Below, piece by piece: positions 50,948 to 60,735 of a DNA stretch of 64,000 nucleotides. The stretch's first letter is position 1; each line of letters starts with the position of its first letter. This stretch comes from Microbacterium sp. BR1 (GTDB lineage: Bacteria; Actinomycetota; Actinomycetes; Actinomycetales; Microbacteriaceae). Made by a program: the position numbers and the translations under genes. The DNA lies in assembly GCF_002812725.1 (NCBI RefSeq), contig NZ_NMUN01000010.1, positions 248,001 to 312,000 on the forward strand. Direction: 5' to 3'. The notes under the pieces are model-generated. The model was not told the origin of the DNA. It made no database searches and worked only from the letters and a program-made list of their open reading frames with translations.

Positions 50948-51616
50948 GTGACCGACGAACGCGCGCCCGAGACGCAGCCCGGACCCGGCGCCGAGCCCGA
51001 GGGCGCGGTCGGGGTCGGGCCCTGGCCGGGCGGACCGGATGCCTGGCCGGACGATCCGCACTTCGATCCCGTCTTGCTCGCCGAGGGCGACCGGCGAAAC
51101 GTCGTCGATTCGTACCGGTACTGGTCGATGGACGCGATCATCGCGGACCTGGACGAGCGGAGGCATCCGTTCCATGTCGCGATCGAGAACTGGCAGCACG
51201 ACATGAACATCGGATCGATCGTCCGCACCGCCAATGCGTTCCTCGCGGAGGCCGTGCACATCATCGGCCGCCGGCGCTGGAACCGGCGCGGCGCGATGGT
51301 GACCGATCGCTACCAGCACGTCATCCATCACGAGGACGTCGCGGCCTTCGCCGCCTGGGCGGCCGAGCGCGAGTTGCCGATCGTCGCGATCGACAACGTC
51401 GAGGGATCGGTGCCGCTCGATCGTTCGGACCTGCCCGAGCGGTGCGTCCTGATCTTCGGGCAGGAGGGCCCGGGGCTCTCGCCCGAGGCGCTCGCCGCGG
51501 CATCCTCCGTCGTCGAGATCACCCAGTACGGCTCCACCCGTTCACTCAACGCGAGTGCCGCGGCCGCCGTCGTGATGTACGACTGGGCCCGTCGCTACGC
51601 CCCCTCCCCCTCCTGA
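50948..51616 (+). CDS. TrmH/SpoU-family RNA 2'-O-methyltransferase
   Basis: 222 residues. The SPOUT motifs are clear: motif 1 NIGSIVRTANAF, motif 2 VLIFGQEGPGLSPEAL, motif 3 STRSLNASAAAAVVMYDWAR. It would methylate a ribose 2'-OH in tRNA or rRNA. The N-terminal ~35 residues are Pro/Gly-rich and unlike the family. GTG 50948 is chosen because TACGCT (50936-50941) is 6 nt upstream. It is divergent from mntH and convergent with the MATE gene. Confidence 0.92.
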   Translation: MTDERAPETQPGPGAEPEGAVGVGPWPGGPDAWPDDPHFDPVLLAEGDRRNVVDSYRYWSMDAIIADLDERRHPFHVAIENWQHDMNIGSIVRTANAFLAEAVHIIGRRRWNRRGAMVTDRYQHVIHHEDVAAFAAWAAERELPIVAIDNVEGSVPLDRSDLPERCVLIFGQEGPGLSPEALAAASSVVEITQYGSTRSLNASAAAAVVMYDWARRYAPSPS

Positions 51617-51628
51617 CCCCCGCCCCGG

Positions 51629-51691
51629 GCGCGAGACTTCACCTGTGTCACGTTTCTGAGCCCAAAAGGTGACAGAGGTGAAGTCTCGCGC
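51629..51691. terminator. Long near-perfect inverted repeat between convergent TrmH and MATE genes
   Basis: Arms at 51629-51651 and 51669-51691 match over 23 bp with one mismatch (core CGAGACTTCACCT against AGGTGAAGTCTCG); the loop is 17 nt. It lies 12 bp after the TrmH stop and 13 bp from the MATE stop on the other strand. It may be a bidirectional terminator or a dispersed palindromic repeat. Confidence 0.78.
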
Positions 51692-51704
51692 GGGGGTGTG
51701 CAGG

Positions 51705-53057
51705 CTAGTGGGCTCCGATGCGCTGCCAGGCTGTGCCGCGCACGCGCCAGCCGAGAGTGAGCAGGCGCGCGCACAGGTACACGCCGAAGAAGGATGCGGC
51801 GAGCCACGCGAGCCCGCCCGCGCCCGAGACCCCGGTCACCGAGACGATGACCAGCGCGGGCAAGAAGACGACGAGGTTCACAACGCCCGCGAGGGCGAGA
51901 TACGCGGCGTCGCCCGCGCCGATGAGCACGCCGTCGAGCACGAACACGACACCGGCGACGGGTTGCGCGGCCGCGAGCACGAGCAACGCCGGGAGGATGA
52001 GCGCGGCGAGAGCGGGCGATCCCGTGAACACCAGTCCGATGGCACCCGAGAACACCGCGATCACCGCGCCGACGATCACGCCGAACCACACGCCCCACGC
52101 CACCGTCCGGCCGAGGACCCGCCGCACCCCGGCCGCATCGCCCGCGCCCAGGCCTTTGCCGACCAGCGCCTGTGCGGCGATCGCGAGTGCATCGAGGGCG
52201 AAGGCGGCTGCCGAGAAGATCGTGAACACGACCTGGTATCCGGCGAGTTCTTCCGGCCCCATCGCCGTCGCGACGACCACGGTCGACAGCAGCGCGACCC
52301 GCAGGCTCGCGGTGCGCAGGAAGAGCCACCCACCGGAGCGCGCCGAACCGCCGATACCCTCGCGCTGCGGCCGGAGGCGCGCCGAGTGTCGCGATGCGAG
52401 CCGCCCGATCACGACGACATAGGCGCCGACCATGGCCCACTGAGCGATCACGGTGCCGATCGCCGATCCCGCGATTCCCCAGCCGAGCCCGTAGATCAGG
52501 AGGACGTTCAGGCCGGCGTTGGCGGCGAACCCGACCCCGGCGATCCACAGGGGCGTCACGGTGTCCTGCATCCCGCGCAGCAGTCCCGTCGCGGCGAACA
52601 CGATCAGCATCGCCGGTAGCCCGCCCATCGACAGGCCCAGGTAGATGCGCGCCTGTTCGGCAACCTCGGGTGTCGGTCCGAATACGCTGACCAGCGCCGG
52701 AGTCGTGAGCCACCCACCGAGCGCGAGCACCGCGCCCACGCCGAGCGCGAGCCACATGCCGTCGATTCCCACGGACACCGCGCGGGACGGGTCGCCCGAG
52801 CCGAAACGCCGGGCCACGGCGGGTGTCGTCGAGTATGCGAGGAAGATCATCAGGCCGACGATGGTCTGCAGGACGGCCGAAGCGATGCCGAGGCCCGCGA
52901 GGGGATCGACACCCAGGTGGCCGACGAGGGCCGCGTCCACGATCAGGAAAGCCGGTTCGGCGACGAGCGCGCCGAGCGCGGGAACGGCCAGCCGCAGGAT
53001 GTCCCGGTTCAGCCCAGCGGCGGCGGCGCGTTCGGGAGCGCGCTCGGAATCGGTCAC
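51705..53057 (-). CDS. MATE-family efflux transporter (DinF-like)
   Basis: 450 residues with twelve helices in two halves. The opening LNRDILRLAVPALGALVAEP and the VAEPAFLIVDAALVGHLGVD segment are MATE hallmarks; the second half begins GYQVVFTIFSAAAFALDALA. It would export cationic drugs or DNA-damaging agents in exchange for H+ or Na+. GTG start with TAGGCT (complement of 53064-53069) 6 nt upstream. Divergent from the M13 peptidase gene (86 bp). Confidence 0.92.
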   Translation of the reverse strand: MTDSERAPERAAAAGLNRDILRLAVPALGALVAEPAFLIVDAALVGHLGVDPLAGLGIASAVLQTIVGLMIFLAYSTTPAVARRFGSGDPSRAVSVGIDGMWLALGVGAVLALGGWLTTPALVSVFGPTPEVAEQARIYLGLSMGGLPAMLIVFAATGLLRGMQDTVTPLWIAGVGFAANAGLNVLLIYGLGWGIAGSAIGTVIAQWAMVGAYVVVIGRLASRHSARLRPQREGIGGSARSGGWLFLRTASLRVALLSTVVVATAMGPEELAGYQVVFTIFSAAAFALDALAIAAQALVGKGLGAGDAAGVRRVLGRTVAWGVWFGVIVGAVIAVFSGAIGLVFTGSPALAALILPALLVLAAAQPVAGVVFVLDGVLIGAGDAAYLALAGVVNLVVFLPALVIVSVTGVSGAGGLAWLAASFFGVYLCARLLTLGWRVRGTAWQRIGAH

Positions 53058-53143
53058 CCCCCGAGCCTAAGAGGACTACCCCGATACGGCGCGCCCGGTC
53101 AAGGGGGACGTCGCGGGTGTCGTCGCGGCCTATTCTGGGTGCT

Positions 53144-55105
53144 ATGGACGACGCGCTCCGGTCCGGTCTCGCGCTCGATGATTTGAGCTCCGAGATCCGC
53201 CCCCAGGACGACCTTTTCCGCCACGTCAACGGCGGGTGGCTCGAGAGAACCGAGATCCCCGAAGACAAGGCGCGCTGGGGGTCGTTCCACGCCCTGGCCG
53301 AACAGGCCGAAGAGCACGTCCGCGAGATCATCGAGCAGTCGCAGCTCGCCGAACCGGGCACCGAGACCCGCAAGATCGGTGACCTCTTCACGAGCTTCAT
53401 GGACACGGAACGGATCGCCGAGCTGGGCACGAGCCCGATCGCGCCGCAGCTCGAACGGGTCGCGGCGATCGAGGACCTGGCCGGTCTGCTCACGGTCATC
53501 GGCGACCTCGAGCGCGAGGGCGTCGGCGGCCTGCTGGGCCTGTATGTCGAGCCCGATCCGGGTTCACCGGACCGATACGTCCCCTTCTTGCTGCAGGGCG
53601 GCATCACACTGCCCGACGAGAGCTACTACCGACTTCCGAACTTCGACGAACTCCGCGTCGCGTACCGCGCACACATCGAGCGGATGCTGGAGCTCGCGGG
53701 TGTCGCCGAAGTCTCGGCCACGGCGGACCGCATCTTCGCTCTCGAGACCGAGCTCGCGACGCACCACTGGGACAACGTCAGGAGCCGCGACGCGGTCGCA
53801 ACCTACAACCTGATGACCTGGGACGACTTCGCGGCGCTCGCCGGGGTCGATCTCGCGCCCTGGCTCGCCGCCGTCGCGCCGGGTCGCGAAGAGGCCTTCG
53901 CCGAGGTCGTCGTCTCGCAGCCGAGCTTCGTCGAGGGGCTCGGCCCACTGCTCACGGAGGAGCGGATCGAGGACTGGCGCGCCTGGCTGACCTTCAAGGT
54001 GATCCACGCCGCCGCCGCGTTCCTCTCCGAGGAGTTCGTCGCCGAGAACTTCGCGTTCTTCGGAACGCACATGACGGGTGTTCCCGTGAACCGCGAGCGC
54101 TGGAAGCGCGGCGTGAGCCTGACGCAGGCCGCGCTCGGCGAGGCGATCGGCAAGGTCTATGTCGAGCGGCACTTCCCGCCCGCGGCCAAGGAGGCGATGG
54201 ACGAACTCGTCGCCAACCTCATCGAGGCCTACCGTCAGAGCATCACGAGCCTTCCGTGGATGAGCCCCGAGACGCGCGAGCGCGCCCTCGAGAAGCTCGA
54301 CAAGTTCACGCCCAAGATCGGCTACCCCGACGTCTGGCGCGACTACGACGCGCTCGAGATCGACGCATCCGATCTGGTCGGAAACGTGCGCCGCGCTCAC
54401 GTCGCCGAGCACGACCGTCAGCTCGCCAAGGTCGGCGGCCCGATCGACCGCGACGAGTGGCACATGACACCGCAAACCGTCAACGCGTACTACAACCCGC
54501 TGATGAACGAGATCGTCTTCCCCGCTGCCATCCTGCAGTACCCGTTCTTCGACGCCGAGCGCGATGCCGCCGCGAACTACGGTGGCATCGGGGCCGTCAT
54601 CGGGCACGAGATCGGTCACGGATTCGACGATCAGGGCAGCCGGTTCGACGGCGACGGCCGTCTGCACGACTGGTGGACGGATGCCGACCGCGCCGCGTTC
54701 GAGGAGCGCACCTCGAGCCTGATCGCCCAGTACGACGAGCTCTCGCCCGTCGGGCTGCCCGAGCACCACGTGAACGGCGCACTCACGATCGGCGAGAACA
54801 TCGGCGACCTCGGGGGGCTCGGGATCGCCCTGAAGGCGTACGCGCTCTCACTCGCCGGCGAAGAGCCGCCGGTCATCGACGGCTACACCGGAACCCAGCG
54901 GCTGCTGCTGTCGTGGGCGCAGGTCTGGCAGCAGAAGGGACGGGATGCCGAAACCATCCGTCTGCTGACGATCGACCCGCACTCGCCCAACGAGTTCCGC
55001 TGCAACCAGATCGTCCGGAACATCGACGCTTTCTACGACGCCTTCGAGGTGACCGCGGACGACGCCCTCTGGCTCGATCCGGCGGAACGTGTCACCATCT
55101 GGTGA
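53144..55105 (+). CDS. M13 family zinc metalloendopeptidase (PepO/neprilysin-like)
   Basis: 653 residues without signal peptide or membrane anchor, so cytoplasmic as in bacterial PepO. The N-terminal M13 domain has RPQDDLFRHVNGGWLE; the catalytic domain has NAYYNPLMNEIVFPAAILQY, the zinc motif HEIGH (488-492) and the third ligand Glu551 in GENIGDLGG; the end NEFRCNQIVRNIDAFYDAF is conserved. All catalytic residues are intact. TATTCT (53131-53136) lies 7 nt before ATG 53144. It would cut short peptides. Confidence 0.96.
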   Translation: MDDALRSGLALDDLSSEIRPQDDLFRHVNGGWLERTEIPEDKARWGSFHALAEQAEEHVREIIEQSQLAEPGTETRKIGDLFTSFMDTERIAELGTSPIAPQLERVAAIEDLAGLLTVIGDLEREGVGGLLGLYVEPDPGSPDRYVPFLLQGGITLPDESYYRLPNFDELRVAYRAHIERMLELAGVAEVSATADRIFALETELATHHWDNVRSRDAVATYNLMTWDDFAALAGVDLAPWLAAVAPGREEAFAEVVVSQPSFVEGLGPLLTEERIEDWRAWLTFKVIHAAAAFLSEEFVAENFAFFGTHMTGVPVNRERWKRGVSLTQAALGEAIGKVYVERHFPPAAKEAMDELVANLIEAYRQSITSLPWMSPETRERALEKLDKFTPKIGYPDVWRDYDALEIDASDLVGNVRRAHVAEHDRQLAKVGGPIDRDEWHMTPQTVNAYYNPLMNEIVFPAAILQYPFFDAERDAAANYGGIGAVIGHEIGHGFDDQGSRFDGDGRLHDWWTDADRAAFEERTSSLIAQYDELSPVGLPEHHVNGALTIGENIGDLGGLGIALKAYALSLAGEEPPVIDGYTGTQRLLLSWAQVWQQKGRDAETIRLLTIDPHSPNEFRCNQIVRNIDAFYDAFEVTADDALWLDPAERVTIW

Positions 55106-55171
55106 CACCCCTGACGTACGGTTCGCCGCTACGCCCTCTGCCCCTATCCCGCATCGGAAGGACGCTCGCTC

Positions 55172-56089
55172 GTGGGTACGCCCCCTGAGCCACTTCGGGA
55201 CGCAACGTCCCGTCCTGGGTCGCGCCGCGGCGGGCACCGCACGAAACGTCGACCTGCTGCGGGACGCCGCTCGTTCGCGTCGTCCCTGAAGTCCCTGGAT
55301 GCGCTGGCCGCCTCGGGGGCGCGGGTCTCGGTGCACGTGGCCGACCTCGACACCGGCAAGGTCGTGCTCGCGGGCGACGACTTCCTGACGAGCCCGATCG
55401 GCGGCCTCGGCATCCTGCCCCTCCTGATCGAGGTCGCGGCCCGATTCGACGACGGATCCCTCGATCCGCTCGAGATCGTCGAGCGCGCGCGCATCGAACA
55501 GGTCGAGGGTGCGGGCGTCTGGCGGCATCTGCGGGCGCCCGCTCTGCCGCTCTGCGATCTCGCCGTCCTCGCGTCCGCCACCGGCGACTCGCTCGCGGTG
55601 AACCTGCTGCTCGATCGCGTCGGCATCGAGAGCGTGCACGCGCGGATCGATGCGCTCGGGCTCGAACGCGTTGCGCTGCTCGATCGTCTGCGCGATCGAC
55701 GCGGTCCGGATCACGCGCCCCATTTCGCGCTCGGTTCGGCCCGTGAGCTGGCCGGGCTCTTCTCCGCCATGGTCAACACGAGCCTGGTCAACGCCGCCGT
55801 GAGCGCGCAGGTCTCGGAATGGCTGAGCCTGAACGAGGACCTCAGCCTGGTCGCATCCGCCACCGGTCTCGATCCGTTCGCGCACGAGGACGACCACGGG
55901 CTGTTGTTCGTGAACAAGACGGGACGGGATGCCGGGGTGCGCGCCGAGGCGGGTGCGCTGGCCGGTCCGCGCGCGGGTGTCGCCTATGCGCTGATCGTCT
56001 GCTTCGATGACCTGTCGATCGCGCATCGCCTGCGTGCGCACGACGCGTTCCGCACCCTCGGGGTAGACCTCATGGAGTACGTGTACTGA
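55172..56089 (+). CDS. Beta-lactamase-like protein with degenerate active site
   Basis: 305 residues aligned by eye with class A serine hydrolases: the helix GLGILPLLIEVAARFDDGS stands where SxxK-LPILAEVLRQVDAG occurs, so Ser becomes Gly and Lys becomes Ile; TGDSLAVNLLLDRVG replaces VSDN-TATNLLIDRVG, so SDN becomes GDS; NKTGRDAGVR keeps the KTG strand. It therefore probably lacks hydrolase activity and may bind a cell-wall peptide or another ligand. GTG 55172 with GGAAGG upstream; no obvious signal peptide, N-terminal ~35 residues basic (RPGSRRGGHRTKRRPAAG). Follows the M13 gene by 66 bp. Confidence 0.8.
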   Translation: MGTPPEPLRDATSRPGSRRGGHRTKRRPAAGRRSFASSLKSLDALAASGARVSVHVADLDTGKVVLAGDDFLTSPIGGLGILPLLIEVAARFDDGSLDPLEIVERARIEQVEGAGVWRHLRAPALPLCDLAVLASATGDSLAVNLLLDRVGIESVHARIDALGLERVALLDRLRDRRGPDHAPHFALGSARELAGLFSAMVNTSLVNAAVSAQVSEWLSLNEDLSLVASATGLDPFAHEDDHGLLFVNKTGRDAGVRAEAGALAGPRAGVAYALIVCFDDLSIAHRLRAHDAFRTLGVDLMEYVY

Positions 56090-56143
56090 CGCCCGCGGGT
56101 GTCTCGGTGGGACGGGCGAGCGGACGAGAGCGGAACGGATGCC

Positions 56144-56725
56144 TCAGGACTCGAGCGCGTCCACCAACTCGAGCCCGCGGCGGGCCCATTCGATCTCGCC
56201 ACGAGCGCGCTCGACGAGTCCCTCGTACGCGAAGCGCTTGTAGGCGACCGTGCGATCCTGCTGCTCGGGAGGAGTGACGGCGAGGCGGCGCATCAGCATG
56301 GGGTTGTCGCGCGCGTCGATGCGGCGCAGCTCCCCCTCCCACTGTTCGAGCTCGCTCTCCCATTGCGCGATGTGCGCACGCAAGAACGCGCGAGCTTCAT
56401 CGGGTGCCGCGACCTCGAGATACGCGGCGCGCAGATGAGCGGGATCCCGGACGCGCTGGTAGTCGAGCGGCGCGGCCATCCACGCGACGAACGCCGCGTC
56501 GCCGGCGGGGGTCACGTGGTAGAGGCGACGGGTGCCGCGCTCGCCCCGCAGCTGATCCTCGCCCTCGACGAGTCCCTCGGCCTCCATCTTGCGCAGCTCG
56601 GGGTAGATCTGGGAGTCGGGGGCGTGCCAGACGTGGCCCACCGAGAGCGAGAACTGCTTCTGCAGGTCGTACCCCGATTGCGGGCCCACGCGCAGGAGGG
56701 CGAGCAGTGCGTAACGCAGGCTCAT
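56144..56725 (-). CDS. PadR-family transcriptional regulator
   Basis: 193 residues. PadR winged helix MSLRYALLALLRVGPQSGYD, then HAPDSQIYPELRKMEAEGLV and the wing GTRRLYHVTPAGDAAFVAWM; the C-terminal half carries the long helix AFLRAHIAQWESELEQWEGE of the PadR_C (vinculin-like) domain. Starting at ATG 56725, not an upstream in-frame codon, because GAGGAGGAC precedes it. PadR regulators often respond to phenolic acids, and the ligM operon lies 105 bp upstream on the same strand with a gap; linkage is possible but not shown. Confidence 0.88.
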   Translation of the reverse strand: MSLRYALLALLRVGPQSGYDLQKQFSLSVGHVWHAPDSQIYPELRKMEAEGLVEGEDQLRGERGTRRLYHVTPAGDAAFVAWMAAPLDYQRVRDPAHLRAAYLEVAAPDEARAFLRAHIAQWESELEQWEGELRRIDARDNPMLMRRLAVTPPEQQDRTVAYKRFAYEGLVERARGEIEWARRGLELVDALES

Positions 56726-56830
56726 CTGTCCTCCTCTTCGACGGTCACCCGAGGTTAGCAATCCCCCGGAGCGGGAATGGTGCGAGGGGGCCCGAGCTCT
56801 GGCCCGGACCCCCTCGGGTCGATCAGCTAC

Positions 56831-58285
<1,455 letters not shown>

Positions 58286-59158
58286 TTAGAAAACGATGGT
58301 GTGGTTGCCGTGTCGGATGACGCGGTCGTCGGCGTGCCATTCGACGGCGCGTGACAGCACCGCGCGTTCGACGTACGCACCGCGGGCCTGCAGGTCCGCG
58401 GCCGTGTGGACGTGGGTGACGCGCGCGACGTCCTGCTCGATGATCGGGCCCTCGTCGAGGTCCTTCGTCACGTAGTGGCTCGTCGCGCCGATGAGCTTCA
58501 CGCCGCGTTCTTTGGCCTTCTTGTACGGGCCGGCCCCGATGAACGCGGGCAGGAACGAGTGGTGGATGTTGATCACGGGGACGCCGACGTCGGTGATGAA
58601 GTCGTCCGACAGGATCTGCATGTATCGCGCGAGCACCACGAAGTCGACGTTGCCGTCGAGCAGTCGCACGATCTCGGCCTCGGCCTCGGACTTGTCCGGC
58701 CCCTGTGAGGGGACGTGGAAGAACGGGATGCCGAAGGAGCGGACGTCGTCCGCGGTGTTGGTGTGGTTGGAGATCACCATCGGGATGGTGACGTTCAGCT
58801 CGCCCCGGCGGTGACGCCAGAGCAGTTCGAGCAGGCAGTGGTCGGACGTGGAGGCCAGGATCGCCATCCGCTTGGGAATCGAGCGGTCGGTGAGCTTCCA
58901 CTCGAGCCCGAGCGGGGTGATCGTCTTCTCCAGGTCGGCCTCGAGGTCGTCGAACGCGGCCGACAGGTTCGGGCGATGGAACACGACGCGCTGGAAGAAC
59001 GCGCCCCCGTATGCGTCGTCGGAGTACTGATCCAGCGCGATGATGTTGCCCTTGTTGCGGGTGATCAGGGCCGAGACGGCCGAAACGATGCCCGGCTGAT
59101 CCGGGCCGTGGACGATCAGACAAGCCTGATCGATCCGGGATGCGATGTGCACGCTCAC
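58286..59158 (-). CDS. purU: Formyltetrahydrofolate deformylase
   Basis: 290 residues. N-terminal ACT domain (residues 1-85, CLIVHGPDQPGIVSAVSALI) and C-terminal formyltransferase fold with INIHHSFLPAFIGAGPYKKA and the catalytic Asp in TKDLDEGPIIEQDVARV. Hydrolyses 10-formyl-THF to formate and THF. GTG start; the AGGAG site overlaps the metF stop. In this operon it would release the carbon taken from a methoxyl group as formate. Confidence 0.95.
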   Translation of the reverse strand: MSVHIASRIDQACLIVHGPDQPGIVSAVSALITRNKGNIIALDQYSDDAYGGAFFQRVVFHRPNLSAAFDDLEADLEKTITPLGLEWKLTDRSIPKRMAILASTSDHCLLELLWRHRRGELNVTIPMVISNHTNTADDVRSFGIPFFHVPSQGPDKSEAEAEIVRLLDGNVDFVVLARYMQILSDDFITDVGVPVINIHHSFLPAFIGAGPYKKAKERGVKLIGATSHYVTKDLDEGPIIEQDVARVTHVHTAADLQARGAYVERAVLSRAVEWHADDRVIRHGNHTIVF

Positions 59159-59168
59159 AGCGGGACTC

Positions 59169-60044
59169 CTAGCTCATTCCGTCGACGTACTGGTGTGCCC
59201 AGTCTGCCGTGGCCTTGAGCCCACCGAAGGTGTAGAAGTGCAGCTTCACCTCACCCGAGGCGGGGTCGGCAGCGAGCAGCGCCGACAAGTCCGTGACGAA
59301 CGTGTCGGGACCGGCCGTGCCCATGAGGTTCGTGAGCGAGAAGCCATACTTCTTCACGATCATCGCGTTGGCGCCGACGCCGAAGCGACGCGCGAAGTTG
59401 ATCAGGCGCTTGATGCCGGCGGGGCCGGGCGTGCCGATGCGGATCGTGGATTCGATGCCGCGCCCGCGCACACCGTTCACCCACGAGATCACCGGGTCGG
59501 TGTCGAACGCGAACTGCGTGAGGATCGTCGCGTCGAGTCCCTGCTCCTTGAGCGCGGCCGACTTGTCCTCGAGGTGACGCCAGAGGATGTCCGTCGCGAT
59601 GTCGGGGTGGCCCTCGGGGTACCCGGCGATCGACACCTCTTTCACGCCGTACTTCTGCAGCAGACCGGTCTGGATGACCGACAGCGAGTCGGGGTAGGGG
59701 CCCTCGGGCTCGGCGGGGTCGCCACCAACGGCGAAGACGCTGTCGGTCGCGCCGACCTCCTGCAGGCGCCCGAGGAACTCCTCGAGCTGGTCCTGCGACT
59801 TCAGGCGGCGAGCCGAGATGTGCGGGACCGGGATGAATCCCATGTCGCGGACGGCCTTCGACGCGGTGACGCGCATGTCGAGGTCCTCGTTGCCGAGGAA
59901 CGTGACGTTGATCTTGGTGCCAGCGGGGATCGAGTCCTTCGCCTCGGTCAGACCCGGGACATCCTTGCCCGTCATCTCGAGGGAGTAGTTGCTGACCAAT
60001 TCCAAAGCTGCGGCCTTATTGACCGGCTGAGTAGAACGTGACAC
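59169..60044 (-). CDS. metF: Methylenetetrahydrofolate reductase
   Basis: 291 residues with the (beta-alpha)8 MTHFR fold: LNLVSNYSLEMTGKD-like opening, VFAVGGDPAEPEGPYPDSLS, GYPEGHPDIATDILWRHLED, and ATILTQFAFDTDPVISWVNG. As first gene of the operon with purU and ligM, it probably runs in the oxidative direction (methyl-THF to methylene-THF) rather than for methionine synthesis. GTG start with GAAAGGACC eight bases upstream. Regulated by the MarR gene just upstream and the palindrome between them. Confidence 0.93.
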   Translation of the reverse strand: MSRSTQPVNKAAALELVSNYSLEMTGKDVPGLTEAKDSIPAGTKINVTFLGNEDLDMRVTASKAVRDMGFIPVPHISARRLKSQDQLEEFLGRLQEVGATDSVFAVGGDPAEPEGPYPDSLSVIQTGLLQKYGVKEVSIAGYPEGHPDIATDILWRHLEDKSAALKEQGLDATILTQFAFDTDPVISWVNGVRGRGIESTIRIGTPGPAGIKRLINFARRFGVGANAMIVKKYGFSLTNLMGTAGPDTFVTDLSALLAADPASGEVKLHFYTFGGLKATADWAHQYVDGMS

Positions 60045-60104
60045 TGATCGAGGTCCTTTCCGCTCTCAGTACGCCGCGCGTCTTCGCGCCGCCTGACAAG
60101 GACG

Positions 60105-60124
60105 TTACCTATGAACATAGGGAA
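60105..60124. promoter_or_regulatory. Palindromic operator between MarR and metF
   Basis: CCTATG AA CATAGG (60108-60121) is a perfect inverted repeat, extended imperfectly to about 20 bp (TTACCTATGAACATAGGGAA). It is 60 bp upstream of the metF start and 48 bp past the MarR stop, so MarR binding would control the metF-purU-ligM operon. Confidence 0.75.
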
Positions 60125-60171
60125 TGTCCAGAGGGAAATACGAGATCGCCTGTCCGTGCCGTCGGCGATGT

Positions 60172-60630
60172 TCAATCCGTGGGGCGCGGTCGTCCGCTCG
60201 GCCGCGGACCGGCGGAATCCAGGGAATGCCGTGCGCTGCGCAGATACCGCGCGAAGTTCTCGCGGGACTCCGCGTCGAGCTCGGCAACGATCAGGTCTTC
60301 CACGGCACGGATGCGCGGCGCGATCTCGGCCAGGCGTTCGACGCCGAGAGGGGTGAGGTGCAGCAGCATCCGCCTGCCGTGCGCCGGATCCTGTTCCCGA
60401 CGGACGAGACCCTCCGCGAGCAGGGGTTCGATGGTCGCGGCCATCGTCTGGGCGCGCACCAGAGACCGGCGTGCGAGCTCCGAACTGGTCAGGCCCGGAC
60501 GCCGTTCGAGGACGGAGAGCGCCGTGTACTGCGCCGGCGTGAGGTTCGCCTGCTTGCACACGGCGAGGAAATGCGGGCGCAGTGCCATCTCGACCTGCTT
60601 GATGACGTAGGTGAAGTTCGACGTCTGCAT
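60172..60630 (-). CDS. MarR-family transcriptional regulator
   Basis: 152 residues with the winged helix LTPAQYTALSVLERRPGLTS, SSELARRSLVRAQTMAATIE and the wing RREQDPAHGRRMLLHLTPLG. ATG 60630 is chosen because CGGAGG lies 5 nt upstream; a GTG at 60648 would add six residues. It precedes metF on the same strand and is the likely repressor of the demethylation operon, perhaps released by a phenolic acid or its CoA ester. Confidence 0.9.
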   Translation of the reverse strand: MQTSNFTYVIKQVEMALRPHFLAVCKQANLTPAQYTALSVLERRPGLTSSELARRSLVRAQTMAATIEPLLAEGLVRREQDPAHGRRMLLHLTPLGVERLAEIAPRIRAVEDLIVAELDAESRENFARYLRSARHSLDSAGPRPSGRPRPTD

Positions 60631-60710
60631 CGGGCCTCCGATCGGCACGACTGTAGCTTACGGGCGGGCACTCGCCGGGTGGTGGTGCGGGTCGCGGCTC
60701 TCGATGAATT

Positions 60711-60723
60711 ACAGGTTTCCTGA
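60711..60723. promoter_or_regulatory. Palindrome upstream of the acyl-CoA dehydrogenase gene
   Basis: ACAGGTTTCCTGA lies directly before the TACGGT -10 hexamer (60724-60729). It is an imperfect copy of the perfect palindrome at 61977-61989, so both may bind one regulator. Confidence 0.55.
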
Positions 60724-60735
60724 TACGGTGCCCTC

